Below, in pieces: positions 9,366-18,447 of a stretch of DNA of 49,463 bases. This stretch comes from a bacterium. Lineage in GTDB: Bacteria; Electryoneota; JAOADG01. The stretch spans positions 1 through 49,463 of the forward strand of contig JAOTSC010000004.1 of assembly GCA_030247525.1 (NCBI GenBank). Reading direction: 5' to 3'. A model generated the notes under the pieces. It searched no databases. It saw only the letters and a list, made by a program, of their open reading frames with translations, and was not told the origin of the DNA. The position numbers and the translations under genes were made by a program. Every line of letters begins with the position of its first letter. Within the stretch, counting starts at the first letter, position 1.

Positions 9366-10508
9366 TTACGGTAAACGGAGCAAAACCGACGATTTCGTCA
9401 TCCCATTCACGGTCGCACGAACAAAGTATACTCCTGCGGAAGCCTTAGCATTCCAATGCAATTGGAGCATCGTTCCCGCTTCAATGTTACCACGATAAAG
9501 CGAAGCGACTTCCCTACCTAACACATCGGTAATCGACACAACAGCCGTACCTGCCACATCGGACGTAACCTGAATTGAAGTCGCAGGATTGAAGGGATTC
9601 GGATACGCTTTGATGACGAGATCGCTTGGCATCGGTGCATTTTCCAGTGGTTGTGATACGCTGGAATTCCAGCGCCGACCGTTCAATTGCAACTGTGTAG
9701 CGCGGGTGAAGTTCGGTGTTGTAATCCCGGTATCGCTTATTGCTGTAACCACTGGGCCGTGATTTTCCGCAATCCAAGTCACTTGGGTTTGCGCAGGAAT
9801 CGTTATCGTTTGCAAAGGAATGAAAATGCTAAAGATTACGGTACCAATTTGGATGTTTCCGCTGGAAACTGAAACCTGCCGCAGGGTTTGGGCGGAATCG
9901 TTGGGATAAAGACACATCCCATAAGCATCGACAACGTGCTGATACCGGACATTCAATTTCGCTTTCAAATCGACACCACCGGTATCGGGTAAATCGATGG
10001 TCGCTTTTAATGAGTCCCACCACGTCGCATTATAATTCAATGGAATTTGCGCCATCCGAATGGAATTCGATGGTTTCACCGCTTGAGTTGGAATCAACGT
10101 ATCGGCGCTGATGCCAAAACCGAGCATCTCAAATGCGTTTGTCGAGAAACGAAAATAGGTATAGAAGCCGCTTGTATCGACCAGACCACCAGTTAAACCG
10201 GCACCACGCTCGGCAAGCTGCGCATACCGGGGATTAGAGGTACTGCCCCAGTTAAATGTCGATGGCCAAGGAGTAGAATCTGGAGAAATTGTAACATTCA
10301 CCTGCGGTACTGCGCCTTCGGGAATCTGCGAAAAATCCCAACGTTGCGGGCCGCCAGTCGTTCCCAAATTGACTTCTTCGTTAAAGCCCGTGAGAAAAGT
10401 CGTGGTGGCTCCAACGCTTTGCGGAAACTCGCTGCGATCAATCGAAATCTGCGCGAATGCTGTTGAGGCAATTATTGCTAATGATACAATAATGAGGGTC
10501 TGTTTCAT
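9366..10508 (-). CDS. Secreted protein with type IX secretion (Por) C-terminal sorting domain
   Basis: A 380-residue exported protein. The N-terminus (MKQTLIIVSLAIIASTAFAQ) is a Sec signal peptide with cleavage expected after AFA. The middle is beta-rich with no recognised domain. The last about 80 residues carry the hallmark of the T9SS type A sorting domain: AYPNPFNPATSIQV, then DVLGREVASLYRG, and a closing GVYFVRATVNG with a short basic end. Such domains direct proteins through the T9SS or a related route in FCB bacteria. The ATG at 10508 lies 2 nt after the purL stop, so it is translationally coupled; a longer upstream reading would run through purL. The function of the passenger is unknown. 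Confidence 0.85.
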   Translation of the reverse strand: MKQTLIIVSLAIIASTAFAQISIDRSEFPQSVGATTTFLTGFNEEVNLGTTGGPQRWDFSQIPEGAVPQVNVTISPDSTPWPSTFNWGSTSNPRYAQLAERGAGLTGGLVDTSGFYTYFRFSTNAFEMLGFGISADTLIPTQAVKPSNSIRMAQIPLNYNATWWDSLKATIDLPDTGGVDLKAKLNVRYQHVVDAYGMCLYPNDSAQTLRQVSVSSGNIQIGTVIFSIFIPLQTITIPAQTQVTWIAENHGPVVTAISDTGITTPNFTRATQLQLNGRRWNSSVSQPLENAPMPSDLVIKAYPNPFNPATSIQVTSDVAGTAVVSITDVLGREVASLYRGNIEAGTMLQLHWNAKASAGVYFVRATVNGMTKSSVLLRLP

Positions 10509-10510
10509 GG

Positions 10511-12748
10511 TTACTCTGCCTCTCCCATTACATCGAAGAGTCTGGTTTCGTACTTCGTTTTTAGTTCGGAAACCGGGCAATCCATCCAATCGTCGAATCG
10601 AATGCGATCTCCTCCGGTTTGACCTAAGACAAGGGCAGGGAGTTTTATACTCTGCGTGGCTGCAAGTAACTCGTCGACGTATTCCGGTTCGACACATACA
10701 ACGACTCGTGACGCCGATTCGCCAAACCAATGCAACCGGTTCGTATGAGCTGGCAGGTTAGCGGTTACGCCGATGTTTCCAGTAACTGCCATTTCAGCCA
10801 GACAGAGCGCTAAGCCGCCTTCGGAACAGTCATGAGCCGCCAAAAACCAACCGTCCGCAATCCCTTCCTGTAAGAGTTCAAGTATAGTGTTGTGTCGGTT
10901 GAAATCCAAGGTTGGCAGGGGTCCGGCGGTTTTTCCTGATGTGAGCTTCAGCAAGGTACTGCCGCCTAATTCCAAATCGCCCCGATCACCTAAGAGAACC
11001 AAAGTCGTTCCCGGAATCGCACCACAGCCAACATTTTTCGTGACATCGTCAAGAATTCCTAACATGCCGATGGTGGGTGTTGGCAATACTGCGCAATCGA
11101 TGGATTCATTGTAAAAGCTGACATTACCGCCCGATACGGGAGTACCGAGTTCCCGGCAGGCTTGTCCCATTCCAGCGACTGCTTCGCGGAAGAAGTAATA
11201 CGCTTCCGGTTTATACGGATTCCCAAAATTCAAGCAATTAGTAATGGCAACCGGTGCAGCGCCGGTACAAGCCACATTCAATGCGCTCTCGGCAACAGCG
11301 TGAGCGGCACCCCAAAATGGGTTTAGTCCTACCCAATGGGCGTTACAATCGGTCTTGGTCGCAAAGCCTTTTCCCGTACCGGGAATCCAAACAACTGCGG
11401 CGTCGGCTTCGCCGGGACCGCGAACCGTGGCTCCCATCACAGTGTGATCATATTGCCGGAATACCCAACGTTTCGAGACTAACGAAACATCTTGCCAAAG
11501 TAAGTCAAAGCACTCGGAGTTCGAGGGATATTCAACCGACAATGGATCGAATGCTTGCCGCTCTTTCAAGTCTGCGGGTTCGCGGCTTTCACGAGTGTAC
11601 CGCGGAGCGCCGCCACCGAGTACAAGTACATCAGCAGGAATCTGAGCAACCACTCTTCCCTGATGTTTGATAATAAGATTACCGGTATCAGTAACAACAC
11701 CTATCGGTACCGCTGTGACGCTCCACTTGGCACAAACCGCCTCGACTTCTGCCGCGTTCTCCGGTGTACACACCGCCAGCATCCGCTCTTGCGATTCCGA
11801 TAACATGATTTCGTAGGAAGTGAGTCCTGGTTCTCGTTGCGGCACTTTGTCTAAATCGATATCCATACCGATGAATGGATGACGAGCGGACATTTCGGAA
11901 GTTGAGCAAGACAGCCCTGCTGCGCCCATATCCTGTATACCGACTAATAAACCTTTTACTCCCAGTTCAAGCGTTGCTTCCAACAAGAGTTTTTCGGTAA
12001 AGGGATCGCCAACCTGTACGTTGGGTCGTTTTGCCGTAGAGTCTTCGGATAGTTCATCAGAGGCGAAGGTTGCGCCATGAATGCCATCTCGTCCGGTTTT
12101 GTTTCCAATGTAGTACACCAGATTTCCCGGTCCCGAAGCCGCCGCTGAGAGAATATGTTTGGTATCGACGACTCCAACCGTCATCGCATTGATCAGGGGA
12201 TTTGTTTGATAGCTGGGATCGAAGGCGACTTCGCCGGCAACAGTGGGGATCCCCATACAATTGCCATAATCGCCGATGCCGCGAACAACACCGTCGACTA
12301 AATAGCGGGTATGCTCATCAGTCGGATCGCCGAAGCGGAGGGAATTGAGATTGGCAATCGGACGAGCGCCCATCGTAAAAATGTCGCGGAGAATACCGCC
12401 AACACCGGTCGCTGCGCCTTGATGCGGTTCGACAGCGGATGGGTGGTTATGCGATTCGATTTTGAAGGCAATCGCCAATCCATCGCCAATATCTACTAAT
12501 CCGGCATTTTCCTCACCGGCTTCCACGAGCAACCGCCCACCGCTACGAGGGAGTTTTTTCAATTCCAAGATCGAATTCTTGTACGAACAGTGTTCGGACC
12601 ACATCACGGAAAAAATGCCCAACTCAGTCCAAGTCGGTGTTCGTCCGAGAATATCACAAATCCGGTCGTATTCGATCTCGAGTAAGCCATGCTCCCGAGC
12701 GATCGGCAACGTTACGGTGGGTTCGGTTTTCGTCGACATAGCCTTCAT
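10511..12748 (-). CDS. purL: Phosphoribosylformylglycinamidine synthase, PurL subunit
   Basis: About 745 residues, the size of the small PurL of the PurSQL type. It converts FGAR to FGAM with ATP and ammonia in purine synthesis, the ammonia coming from a PurQ subunit that is not in this window. Visible family motifs are [14 protein letters not shown] near the N-terminus, the nucleotide site [41 protein letters not shown] in the middle and the C-terminal [20 protein letters not shown] at 12748 or 12739 are both possible; neither has a strong ribosome site. It is followed directly by the T9SS-type secreted protein. Confidence 0.96.
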   Translation of the reverse strand: MKAMSTKTEPTVTLPIAREHGLLEIEYDRICDILGRTPTWTELGIFSVMWSEHCSYKNSILELKKLPRSGGRLLVEAGEENAGLVDIGDGLAIAFKIESHNHPSAVEPHQGAATGVGGILRDIFTMGARPIANLNSLRFGDPTDEHTRYLVDGVVRGIGDYGNCMGIPTVAGEVAFDPSYQTNPLINAMTVGVVDTKHILSAAASGPGNLVYYIGNKTGRDGIHGATFASDELSEDSTAKRPNVQVGDPFTEKLLLEATLELGVKGLLVGIQDMGAAGLSCSTSEMSARHPFIGMDIDLDKVPQREPGLTSYEIMLSESQERMLAVCTPENAAEVEAVCAKWSVTAVPIGVVTDTGNLIIKHQGRVVAQIPADVLVLGGGAPRYTRESREPADLKERQAFDPLSVEYPSNSECFDLLWQDVSLVSKRWVFRQYDHTVMGATVRGPGEADAAVVWIPGTGKGFATKTDCNAHWVGLNPFWGAAHAVAESALNVACTGAAPVAITNCLNFGNPYKPEAYYFFREAVAGMGQACRELGTPVSGGNVSFYNESIDCAVLPTPTIGMLGILDDVTKNVGCGAIPGTTLVLLGDRGDLELGGSTLLKLTSGKTAGPLPTLDFNRHNTILELLQEGIADGWFLAAHDCSEGGLALCLAEMAVTGNIGVTANLPAHTNRLHWFGESASRVVVCVEPEYVDELLAATQSIKLPALVLGQTGGDRIRFDDWMDCPVSELKTKYETRLFDVMGEAE

Positions 12749-12807
12749 CACTGTTTGTTTGACTGCTACATAGTAGTAAAAAAGGGAAAGGAATGAAAAC
12801 GCTGCTT

Positions 12808-12835
12808 GGGGTTCGGAATTCGGGGTTCGGAATTC
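12808..12835. repeat. 14-bp perfect tandem duplication
   Basis: The 14-mer GGGGTTCGGAATTC occurs twice head-to-tail (12808-12821 and 12822-12835) in the gap between purL and the MBL hydrolase gene. The core GGAATTCC-like sequence is partly self-complementary, and a degenerate further copy (ATTCCGGGTTCCG) follows near 12887. No coding function is seen in this 160-bp gap. Confidence 0.7.
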
Positions 12836-12910
12836 GAAAAATTGAATCAGTTGGATTTAGTTGTTTTTACGAACTCAGTCACTAAAATTCCGGGTTCCGA
12901 TGTGCTAACA

Positions 12911-13687
12911 TCAGGAATTATCGGAAGTCCAGATATTCGAGGCGGTTCGTTGACTGGTTAACTCAATCGAAGGAATTTTCTTCCCGGCAGTCTCTACGAT
13001 CTGTTGAACGGTATCGATGGAAAGATGAGGATCGTTGTTCTTTTCGGAACGGTGCGCTAAAAACACTTTCTGCAACGATTCGTGATGAATTTCAGTCAAA
13101 AATTGACCGGAATCCTGATTCGAGAGGTGACCCAACCGCGAAGCAATCCGTTGCTTCAAGTCCCACGGGTAGGGGCCGTTTTGCAACATCTGGGGGTCGT
13201 AGTTCGCTTCAAACACGAGGGCATTCACACCGGTTAACTGGTCGCGTACAAGGTTCGTTACTGAGCCGATATCGGTCACAACGGCGGCGGATTCGTGGGA
13301 GTTCACTAATCGGAATCCCATTGGGTCAGCGGCGTCATGGTTAATCGAAAAGGAATGGATTTGCACAGCGCCGATGGCAAACGGTTCGCGTTTCAATTCA
13401 AACCATTTGCCATAGGGCATCGGAAACTGCAGTGCTTTTTTCGTTGCAAGATTAGTAAACAACCGCAAGCCATACTTTTCCATCAAACGGGGAATTCCAG
13501 TCACATGGTCGTGGTGCTCATGAGTCAGGAGGATTCCTTCCACATCTTCGATACGCTCGCCGACTGCCCGGAGACCATCGACGATCCTGCGTGCAGAAAT
13601 TCCGGCGTCAACTAACAGCCGTACGCCGCCGATTTCAATGAAGGTGCAGTTACCGCTGGAACCGCTGGCTAATACACAGATTTTCAT
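12911..13687 (-). CDS. MBL-fold metallo-hydrolase of the YycJ/WalJ type
   Basis: Metallo-beta-lactamase fold protein of 258 residues, the usual YycJ length. The N-terminus KICVLASGSSGNCTFIE and the zinc motif LTHEHHDHVTG (HxHxDH, about 54-64) are typical, with GHLSNQDSG and FLAHRSEKNNDP downstream as in YycJ family members. The family is thought to be a nuclease or phosphodiesterase; in Firmicutes it is linked to the WalKR cell-wall system, but no walKR is nearby here. It is separated from pyrE by one base (TAGTATG), so it is translated in an operon with pyrE. Confidence 0.88.
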   Translation of the reverse strand: MKICVLASGSSGNCTFIEIGGVRLLVDAGISARRIVDGLRAVGERIEDVEGILLTHEHHDHVTGIPRLMEKYGLRLFTNLATKKALQFPMPYGKWFELKREPFAIGAVQIHSFSINHDAADPMGFRLVNSHESAAVVTDIGSVTNLVRDQLTGVNALVFEANYDPQMLQNGPYPWDLKQRIASRLGHLSNQDSGQFLTEIHHESLQKVFLAHRSEKNNDPHLSIDTVQQIVETAGKKIPSIELTSQRTASNIWTSDNS

Positions 13688-13688
13688 A

Positions 13689-14267
13689 CTATTGAAGATT
13701 ACGAGAACCGGGCTTAATCGCTTGGGTGTTGACTAAATGTTGTGGCAAATTGTCGGCTTTCCACGCTTGAATGTTTAACGTACAAACCGCATAGGTATCG
13801 ACCGGGAAGTTCACTTTTCCGCCGCTACGGTCACAAATCAAACCAAGTCCGACCACATTACCGGGCAGGGCATTCAGCGTTTCGAGTACTTCGGCTATCG
13901 AGCCGCCGGTAGTCACAATGTCTTCAACGGCAAGAATCCGGTCGCTCTCCGAAAACTCGAAGCCACGGCGGAAGGAAAACTTACCATCGACCCGTTCCGG
14001 AAACGCCATGCGGACATTCAATGCCCGGGCGACTTCGTAAGCAAGGATAATCCCACCCATTGCCGGGCCGACCACTACCGTTGGTTTGGCGTCGTGGAAA
14101 CGTTCAGCCATCGATGCAGCAAATTGTGAACAATACTCCGGACGTTCCAGTAACCGGAACTTTTCGACATAACGGTCACTATGTAAACCGCTGGTTAGTA
14201 TGAAATGTCCCGTTAGCAATGCTCCCGATTTTTCAAGGAGGGCAACGGCTTCGTCTTGTGTTAGCAT
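13689..14267 (-). CDS. pyrE: Orotate phosphoribosyltransferase
   Basis: A 192-residue enzyme that joins orotate to PRPP to give OMP in pyrimidine synthesis. The PRPP-binding loop is seen as ILAVEDIVTTGGSIAEVLE, and family signatures HFILTSGLHSDRY and GPAMGGIILAYEVA are present. The ATG at 14267 has AAAGGTG 6 nt upstream and is preferred over a GTG three codons earlier. pyrF, the next enzyme of the pathway, lies about 1 kb upstream on the same strand with a PilZ gene and a terminator between them. Confidence 0.95.
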   Translation of the reverse strand: MLTQDEAVALLEKSGALLTGHFILTSGLHSDRYVEKFRLLERPEYCSQFAASMAERFHDAKPTVVVGPAMGGIILAYEVARALNVRMAFPERVDGKFSFRRGFEFSESDRILAVEDIVTTGGSIAEVLETLNALPGNVVGLGLICDRSGGKVNFPVDTYAVCTLNIQAWKADNLPQHLVNTQAIKPGSRNLQ

Positions 14268-14351
14268 GTTATACACCTTTGTTGGAAGGTTATAAAGTAC
14301 AACTCGGGATAGTACCGGACAAATCGACGAGTAAGCAAGATTTTCTCAAAG

Positions 14352-14375
14352 AAAAAGGGCCATTAACTGACCCTC
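14352..14375 (-). terminator. Rho-independent terminator after the PilZ gene
   Basis: On the minus strand the stem GGGTCA/TGGCCC (one G-U pair) with loop GTTAA is followed directly by TTTTTC. It lies about 30 nt past the stop codon of the PilZ gene and separates the pyrF-PilZ unit from pyrE. Confidence 0.75.
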
Positions 14376-14403
14376 TCGAAAACACTCGATATTGATACTT
14401 TAC

Positions 14404-15126
14404 TTAGAGTCGCTCCCGATTGACGAGAAATTTTTCGCGCTCCGCACAATACTTGGTAATCTCATGGGGTACTGCCCGTGCCATTTTTTGGAACCTAACC
14501 GAGAAGCGAGTTTGAATGTTGCGCATGACCCGATCCTTTTGTAAACGGGTTACCGATGCGGTGATTTCCCCCAATGGCCCGATATCCGGTAAGGAAAAGC
14601 GTAAGTACACTTTCGTCTTTACTGAGAGAATTGGAGTCGTATCGGCGCGTACCATAATCAATGCGCCTTGCGTATTCAAGTCCATCACTGAGCCGTTGTA
14701 GGTCGCAATCCGTCGCTCCCCATTCGCTTCCTGAACAACATCCAGCTCGATGGGGATGAATACTGGAACCCGGTTGATTTCACGACGTTGTACGATGCGG
14801 GCTTTCTCAGGTTCCGATAACGTCCACAACCGGACTTTCGCATCGTCGTCGGCTTCGAGAACCCATGTCTGGGCTTCAACCATGCCTGCTGGCAACCAAT
14901 ACCGTATCGTTAGTTTTCGATTCAACCCAAATGGTCCTAACGCTCGAACATCGGGTGCCGAAACAATAATCACTGGACGTTTATTTTCGCTGACACGAAT
15001 CTCCGATACCCGGACAGTAACTGATGGGCCGCCCTGCCATTCCAGCGGACGTAACTCCAATCGATCCCACACCTTTGGGAATGCGATTTTAGTTGGTTCC
15101 GATTTACCGAGTAGTCGTGATAACAT
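14404..15126 (-). CDS. PilZ-domain protein with YcgR-like N-terminus (probable c-di-GMP receptor)
   Basis: A protein of 240 residues. The N-terminal about 110 residues look like the beta-barrel YcgR domain; the C-terminal half is a PilZ domain with the c-di-GMP binding arginines in QRREINRVPVF (RxxxR, about 114-118) and the second motif as DLNTQGALI, close to the usual (D/N)xSxxG but with Thr in place of Ser. Such proteins bind cyclic di-GMP and act on motility or exopolysaccharide export; which of these applies here is unknown. Its start lies inside the end of pyrF (23-nt overlap), so the two are cotranscribed. Confidence 0.8.
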   Translation of the reverse strand: MLSRLLGKSEPTKIAFPKVWDRLELRPLEWQGGPSVTVRVSEIRVSENKRPVIIVSAPDVRALGPFGLNRKLTIRYWLPAGMVEAQTWVLEADDDAKVRLWTLSEPEKARIVQRREINRVPVFIPIELDVVQEANGERRIATYNGSVMDLNTQGALIMVRADTTPILSVKTKVYLRFSLPDIGPLGEITASVTRLQKDRVMRNIQTRFSVRFQKMARAVPHEITKYCAEREKFLVNRERL

Positions 15127-15907
15127 GTGCTATTTTTCGATTCCAGTCTTGTGCTGCTTCGGCTGCTTTCTCGGCAAAGTCCGAAGAATTTGATACATAT
15201 AAAATTGCACGTGAGATATTAATCACACCCGGGAATTTTCCATTACCAAGTCCATCACCGATTGCCGCCTCCAACGAACCTCCTTGAGCGCCAATGCCGG
15301 GAATCAAGAAAGGACGGGTGCCTGCCAATTCCCGAGCTTGAGAAAGTTGTTCAATCCGGGTCGCCCCAATGACATAGCCCAAATTCTGAGTATCCCACGT
15401 CGAACTCTTTTTTATGACAGTCTGCCAAAGTGGTGGTTCGCCATAATATTGAAAGTCGTTTGAACCGGGATTGGAAGTTAGCGCAAGGAGGAAAACTCCC
15501 TTTTCCGGATTCGTGAGAAACGGTTGTACCGAATCAGCGCCGAGGTATGGGCTAACGGTGATTGCATCAGCTCCCAAGTTATCGAACAATGCTCGGGCAT
15601 AGCTCTTGGAAGTGTTACCGATATCTCCCCGTTTTGCATCCAGTATCCAAAGTACGTGCTCCGGTTTTTGTTCGCGCAATCGGGCGAGTACTTGCCATCC
15701 TTCGAAACCAAATTGTTCAAAGAAGGCAAGATTTGGTTTGATAGCTACCACCGAATCAGCACATGCAGCAACAATTTCAGAACAAAATGTATAGAGTCCA
15801 TTGATCCCTGATAGACCATGAGGCAGTTTCTCCGGATCGGGATCTAAACCAAGGCAAAGAAAGCCGCGCTCCCGATTCAGCGATTGGATGCGTTCATTAA
15901 AAAACAC
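15104..15907 (-). CDS. pyrF: Orotidine 5'-phosphate decarboxylase, type 2
   Basis: A 267-residue enzyme that decarboxylates OMP to UMP. The catalytic signature DAKRGDIGNT (about 93-102) is that of the long, type 2 family, and AIKPNLAFFEQFG and LTSNPGSNDFQ are also typical. The start is GTG at 15907 with GGAG 8 nt before it. It overlaps the PilZ gene at its 3' end. Together with pyrE it supplies the last two steps of UMP synthesis. Confidence 0.95.
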   Translation of the reverse strand: MFFNERIQSLNRERGFLCLGLDPDPEKLPHGLSGINGLYTFCSEIVAACADSVVAIKPNLAFFEQFGFEGWQVLARLREQKPEHVLWILDAKRGDIGNTSKSYARALFDNLGADAITVSPYLGADSVQPFLTNPEKGVFLLALTSNPGSNDFQYYGEPPLWQTVIKKSSTWDTQNLGYVIGATRIEQLSQARELAGTRPFLIPGIGAQGGSLEAAIGDGLGNGKFPGVINISRAILYVSNSSDFAEKAAEAAQDWNRKIAHVITTTR

Positions 15908-16002
15908 TGGTTATGCTCCTGTTTCTGAAAAGAATGTAATTGATTTCCATCACGCAGGCAACGTTCTCAGTATTGTATGGGGTTATTACTGTAACCAATA
16001 GA

Positions 16003-16033
16003 ATACCGGGAGCTTACGAAAAACTCCCGGTAT
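16003..16033 (-). terminator. Strong stem-loop downstream of the amtB operon
   Basis: A perfect 10-bp inverted repeat, ATACCGGGAG ... CTCCCGGTAT, with an 11-nt loop. It starts about 25 nt past the stop codon of the beta-barrel gene. The tail on the minus strand (TCTATTGGTT) is only mildly T-rich, so it may act as a terminator or as an mRNA-end stabiliser. No gene is seen in the rest of the gap to pyrF. Confidence 0.5.
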
Positions 16034-16057
16034 CGGCTTAGTATGAAAGGAGGATTA

Positions 16058-16822
16058 TTACTTTGATGGGCTCATGATTGGAAAATCAATGTCAGTCTGA
16101 ATCGTGATACAGTCTTCCACCCCTGCCAAATCCTTGTCATTCATGATATCATAGCCAACCAGAACGGAGACATTATCGGCGAATTTCCATGCAAAACCAA
16201 GGTTCAGCGTTCCGTAAGCACTCTTGGTTCCCATATACTCCACACAAACCCATCCCTTTTCAAAAACAGTACGTTCCCATGCTGCCATAACTCCAGCATT
16301 ATCTTTCTCACCTTTACTATCCAGCAGTAATTTCTCGTTGCCACTGAAGTAACCAACAGAGATTCTTCCTGCTGATGCTAATGTCCAGGCAAGTTTCCCG
16401 TAACCAGTATTGTAATCAGTAACATCCGCCTTGGTTCCCAAATCGAACATACCAACCGCAATCGCTGGTGAGAATTGATGAAACGCCTTTTCCGGAATGC
16501 CAATCTTTGCATTGAAGTACATCGGATACTTATCGACATTACCGAATCCTGACTTATGATCGAAGCCAACTTCCATTTGCATCTTTTCAAATGGAAGTAC
16601 ACCCATTGTAAGACCGAGATTGGTTATTGGCGGTAATCTGGTACCGGCAGTATTGTTCGGAGCATCCAGTTGCGTGGGGAGATACATATCACTCGTGATG
16701 TGCATGACTTTAAATCCTTGCACATCCGTCGAGGGTCCCCAAATGTGAGTAGTAGCCGTAGCAAATGCGGTTAGCGTCAATGCGCAAACCACTAATAGTA
16801 TAATAAAAATGCGTAACGACAC
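16058..16822 (-). CDS. Exported beta-barrel-like protein coupled to amtB
   Basis: 254 residues. The N-terminus (SLRIFIILLVVCALTLTAFA) is a signal peptide with cleavage after AFA. The mature part consists of alternating polar/aromatic strands such as MQMEVGFDHKSGFG, GRISVGYFSGNEKLLL and NVSVLVGYDIMN, typical of an outer-membrane beta-barrel, with no domain I can name. The start is GTG with a perfect AGGAGG 4 nt upstream; this ribosome site overlaps the amtB stop codon (TAGGAGG), so the pair is tightly coupled. A role in ammonium uptake across the outer envelope is an inference from this coupling only. Confidence 0.75.
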   Translation of the reverse strand: MSLRIFIILLVVCALTLTAFATATTHIWGPSTDVQGFKVMHITSDMYLPTQLDAPNNTAGTRLPPITNLGLTMGVLPFEKMQMEVGFDHKSGFGNVDKYPMYFNAKIGIPEKAFHQFSPAIAVGMFDLGTKADVTDYNTGYGKLAWTLASAGRISVGYFSGNEKLLLDSKGEKDNAGVMAAWERTVFEKGWVCVEYMGTKSAYGTLNLGFAWKFADNVSVLVGYDIMNDKDLAGVEDCITIQTDIDFPIMSPSK

Positions 16823-16830
16823 GTTGCCTC

Positions 16831-18048
16831 CTATTCGTATGCGATTTCACCGTGTAACGATTCGTCAAGACCTTTTTCTTCTTCGTTTTCGGACGTTCGG
16901 ACACGGGTAATCTTATTGATAACAACTAACATCAGGTAGGTAAAACCAAAAGCGTAAATCGATGAAACCACGACTGCCATCAACTGCGCCATAAAGAACG
17001 AAGTGTTACCGAGTAATAATCCATCGGCACCGGCGGCATTCACCGATTTATCTGCCATGATACCGAGCAAGATGATACCAATCATACCACCGACTCCGTG
17101 GACGCCCCAGACATCAAGCGCATCGTCCCACTGCAGCTTATTCTTGAGACTTACTGCGAAGTAACAAACGGTTCCGGCGAGGATACCGATGATAGCGGCG
17201 CTGGTTGGGGTAACATACCCGGCACAGGGCGTAATCGTTGCTAAGCCGGCGACTGCGCCAGTCAGTAATCCAAGGAACTTCGGTTTCCGTTCGATAATCC
17301 AAGCAAGCAACATCCAAGTCGGTCCGGCAAACGAAGCGGCAATGTCAGTATTCAAAAAGGCAAGACCGGTCACAGCGTCGACTTTTAACTCACTGCCCGC
17401 GTTGAATCCATACCAACCAAACCAAAGCAAACCGGTACCGAGTGCGACAAGAGGAATACTGTGGGGAACCGCGTCGCCAACGCGACGGCGTCCGACGTAG
17501 AGCACCGAAGCTAATGCCGCCATGCCGGCGATGTTGTGAACGACGATACCGCCAGCGAAATCAAGTACGCCAAGTTTCGCTAACAAACCGTTGCCCCACA
17601 CCATGTGAACGAACGGGAAGTATACCAACACTAACCAACCGACCAGAAACATTAGATATGCGCCAAAGCGAATCCGGTTGGAAAATGCACCGGTGATGAG
17701 TGCCGGTGTTATGATGGCGAACATCATTTGATAAGCCATGAAGACAAACTCGGGGATGTTCCCGGTGCCATAAGGTGAAACCGTATTCAGGGTTACACCC
17801 ATCATGAATGCTTTGTCGAGGTTGCCAATCACTCCGCCTTCGCCGCCGCTAAAGCAAAGCGAATAGCCGAACGCCCACCAAATAATGGTGGTGACGCCCA
17901 TCGAAACAAAACTTTGAATCATGATGGTCAATACGTTTTTACGTCCGACGAGACCGCCGTAGAAAAACGCCAGACCGGGGGTCATCAACATGACCAAACT
18001 CGTTGCCACTAACATGAATCCGGTATTCCCGGTATCGAAAGTACCCAT
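16831..18048 (-). CDS. amtB: Ammonium transporter
   Basis: A 405-residue member of the Amt/MEP/Rh family with about 11 hydrophobic helices, which passes NH3/NH4+ across the inner membrane. The twin pore histidines are present as VHMVWG (His148) and WGVHGVGG (His317), and the start of the mature protein (NTGFMLVATSLVMLMTPGLAFFYGG) is typical. The ATG at 18048 has AGGAG 6 nt upstream and is preferred over a TTG two codons earlier. The usual partner glnK (PII) is not adjacent; instead a beta-barrel gene follows with its ribosome site overlapping the amtB stop. No sigma-54 promoter was seen upstream. Confidence 0.96.
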   Translation of the reverse strand: MGTFDTGNTGFMLVATSLVMLMTPGLAFFYGGLVGRKNVLTIMIQSFVSMGVTTIIWWAFGYSLCFSGGEGGVIGNLDKAFMMGVTLNTVSPYGTGNIPEFVFMAYQMMFAIITPALITGAFSNRIRFGAYLMFLVGWLVLVYFPFVHMVWGNGLLAKLGVLDFAGGIVVHNIAGMAALASVLYVGRRRVGDAVPHSIPLVALGTGLLWFGWYGFNAGSELKVDAVTGLAFLNTDIAASFAGPTWMLLAWIIERKPKFLGLLTGAVAGLATITPCAGYVTPTSAAIIGILAGTVCYFAVSLKNKLQWDDALDVWGVHGVGGMIGIILLGIMADKSVNAAGADGLLLGNTSFFMAQLMAVVVSSIYAFGFTYLMLVVINKITRVRTSENEEEKGLDESLHGEIAYE

Positions 18049-18211
18049 AAACAACTCCTATGGCGGGTTAGACGGAAAGGGGGAGAATAACGTGAATAAT
18101 TTACCATAAGGTAGAAAGCGGCGGTATCGGGAGATTCCTGATTTTCGTGGGGGAAATGCTGAGGAAAGTCGTTTTTTTGATAAATGTAGATACAATTGAT
18201 TTATTTTTTTC

Positions 18212-18345
18212 TTGTCTTTGCGAGGAACGCTGGTTGCAACATTGTGCGACCGAAGTGACGTGGCAATCTCATTGTTCGATGTAAGTACTCTTTGTTAGAT
18301 CGCCGCGTCATTCCGCTTCGGATGTGCTTTGCACAATCCTACACT
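18212..18345. repeat. Degenerate REP-like intergenic repeat
   Basis: In the 400-bp gap between amtB and the response regulator gene. The pieces TCTTTGCGAGGAACG, CCGAAGTGACGTGGCAATCTC and GATCGCCGCGTCATTCCGCTTCGG resemble the widespread intergenic palindrome seen in many environmental bacteria (GCGAGGAGCGAAGCGACGTGGCAATCTC), here interrupted by about 20 nt and followed by a second diverged half. No reading frame of note is present. Identity as a family repeat is from memory of such elements. Confidence 0.5.
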
Positions 18346-18377
18346 GCATTACGAAACTCTTTAAAGATTCATTTGTG

Positions 18378-18421
18378 TTCGTGATTCTGCGCTACTTCAC
18401 ATGCGCAGAATTCCTCACGAA
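18378..18421. repeat. Long imperfect hairpin after the response regulator gene
   Basis: Two nested inverted repeats: ATTCTGCGC (18384-18392) with GCGCAGAAT (18403-18411), and outer arms TTCGTG (18378-18383) with CACGAA (18416-18421), joined by a 4-nt bulge. There is no T-tract on either side, so a simple intrinsic terminator is unlikely. It may be part of the adjacent repeat element or an mRNA-end hairpin. Confidence 0.6.
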
Positions 18422-18447
18422 GACAAGAAACCTAATCTTACTTAGAT

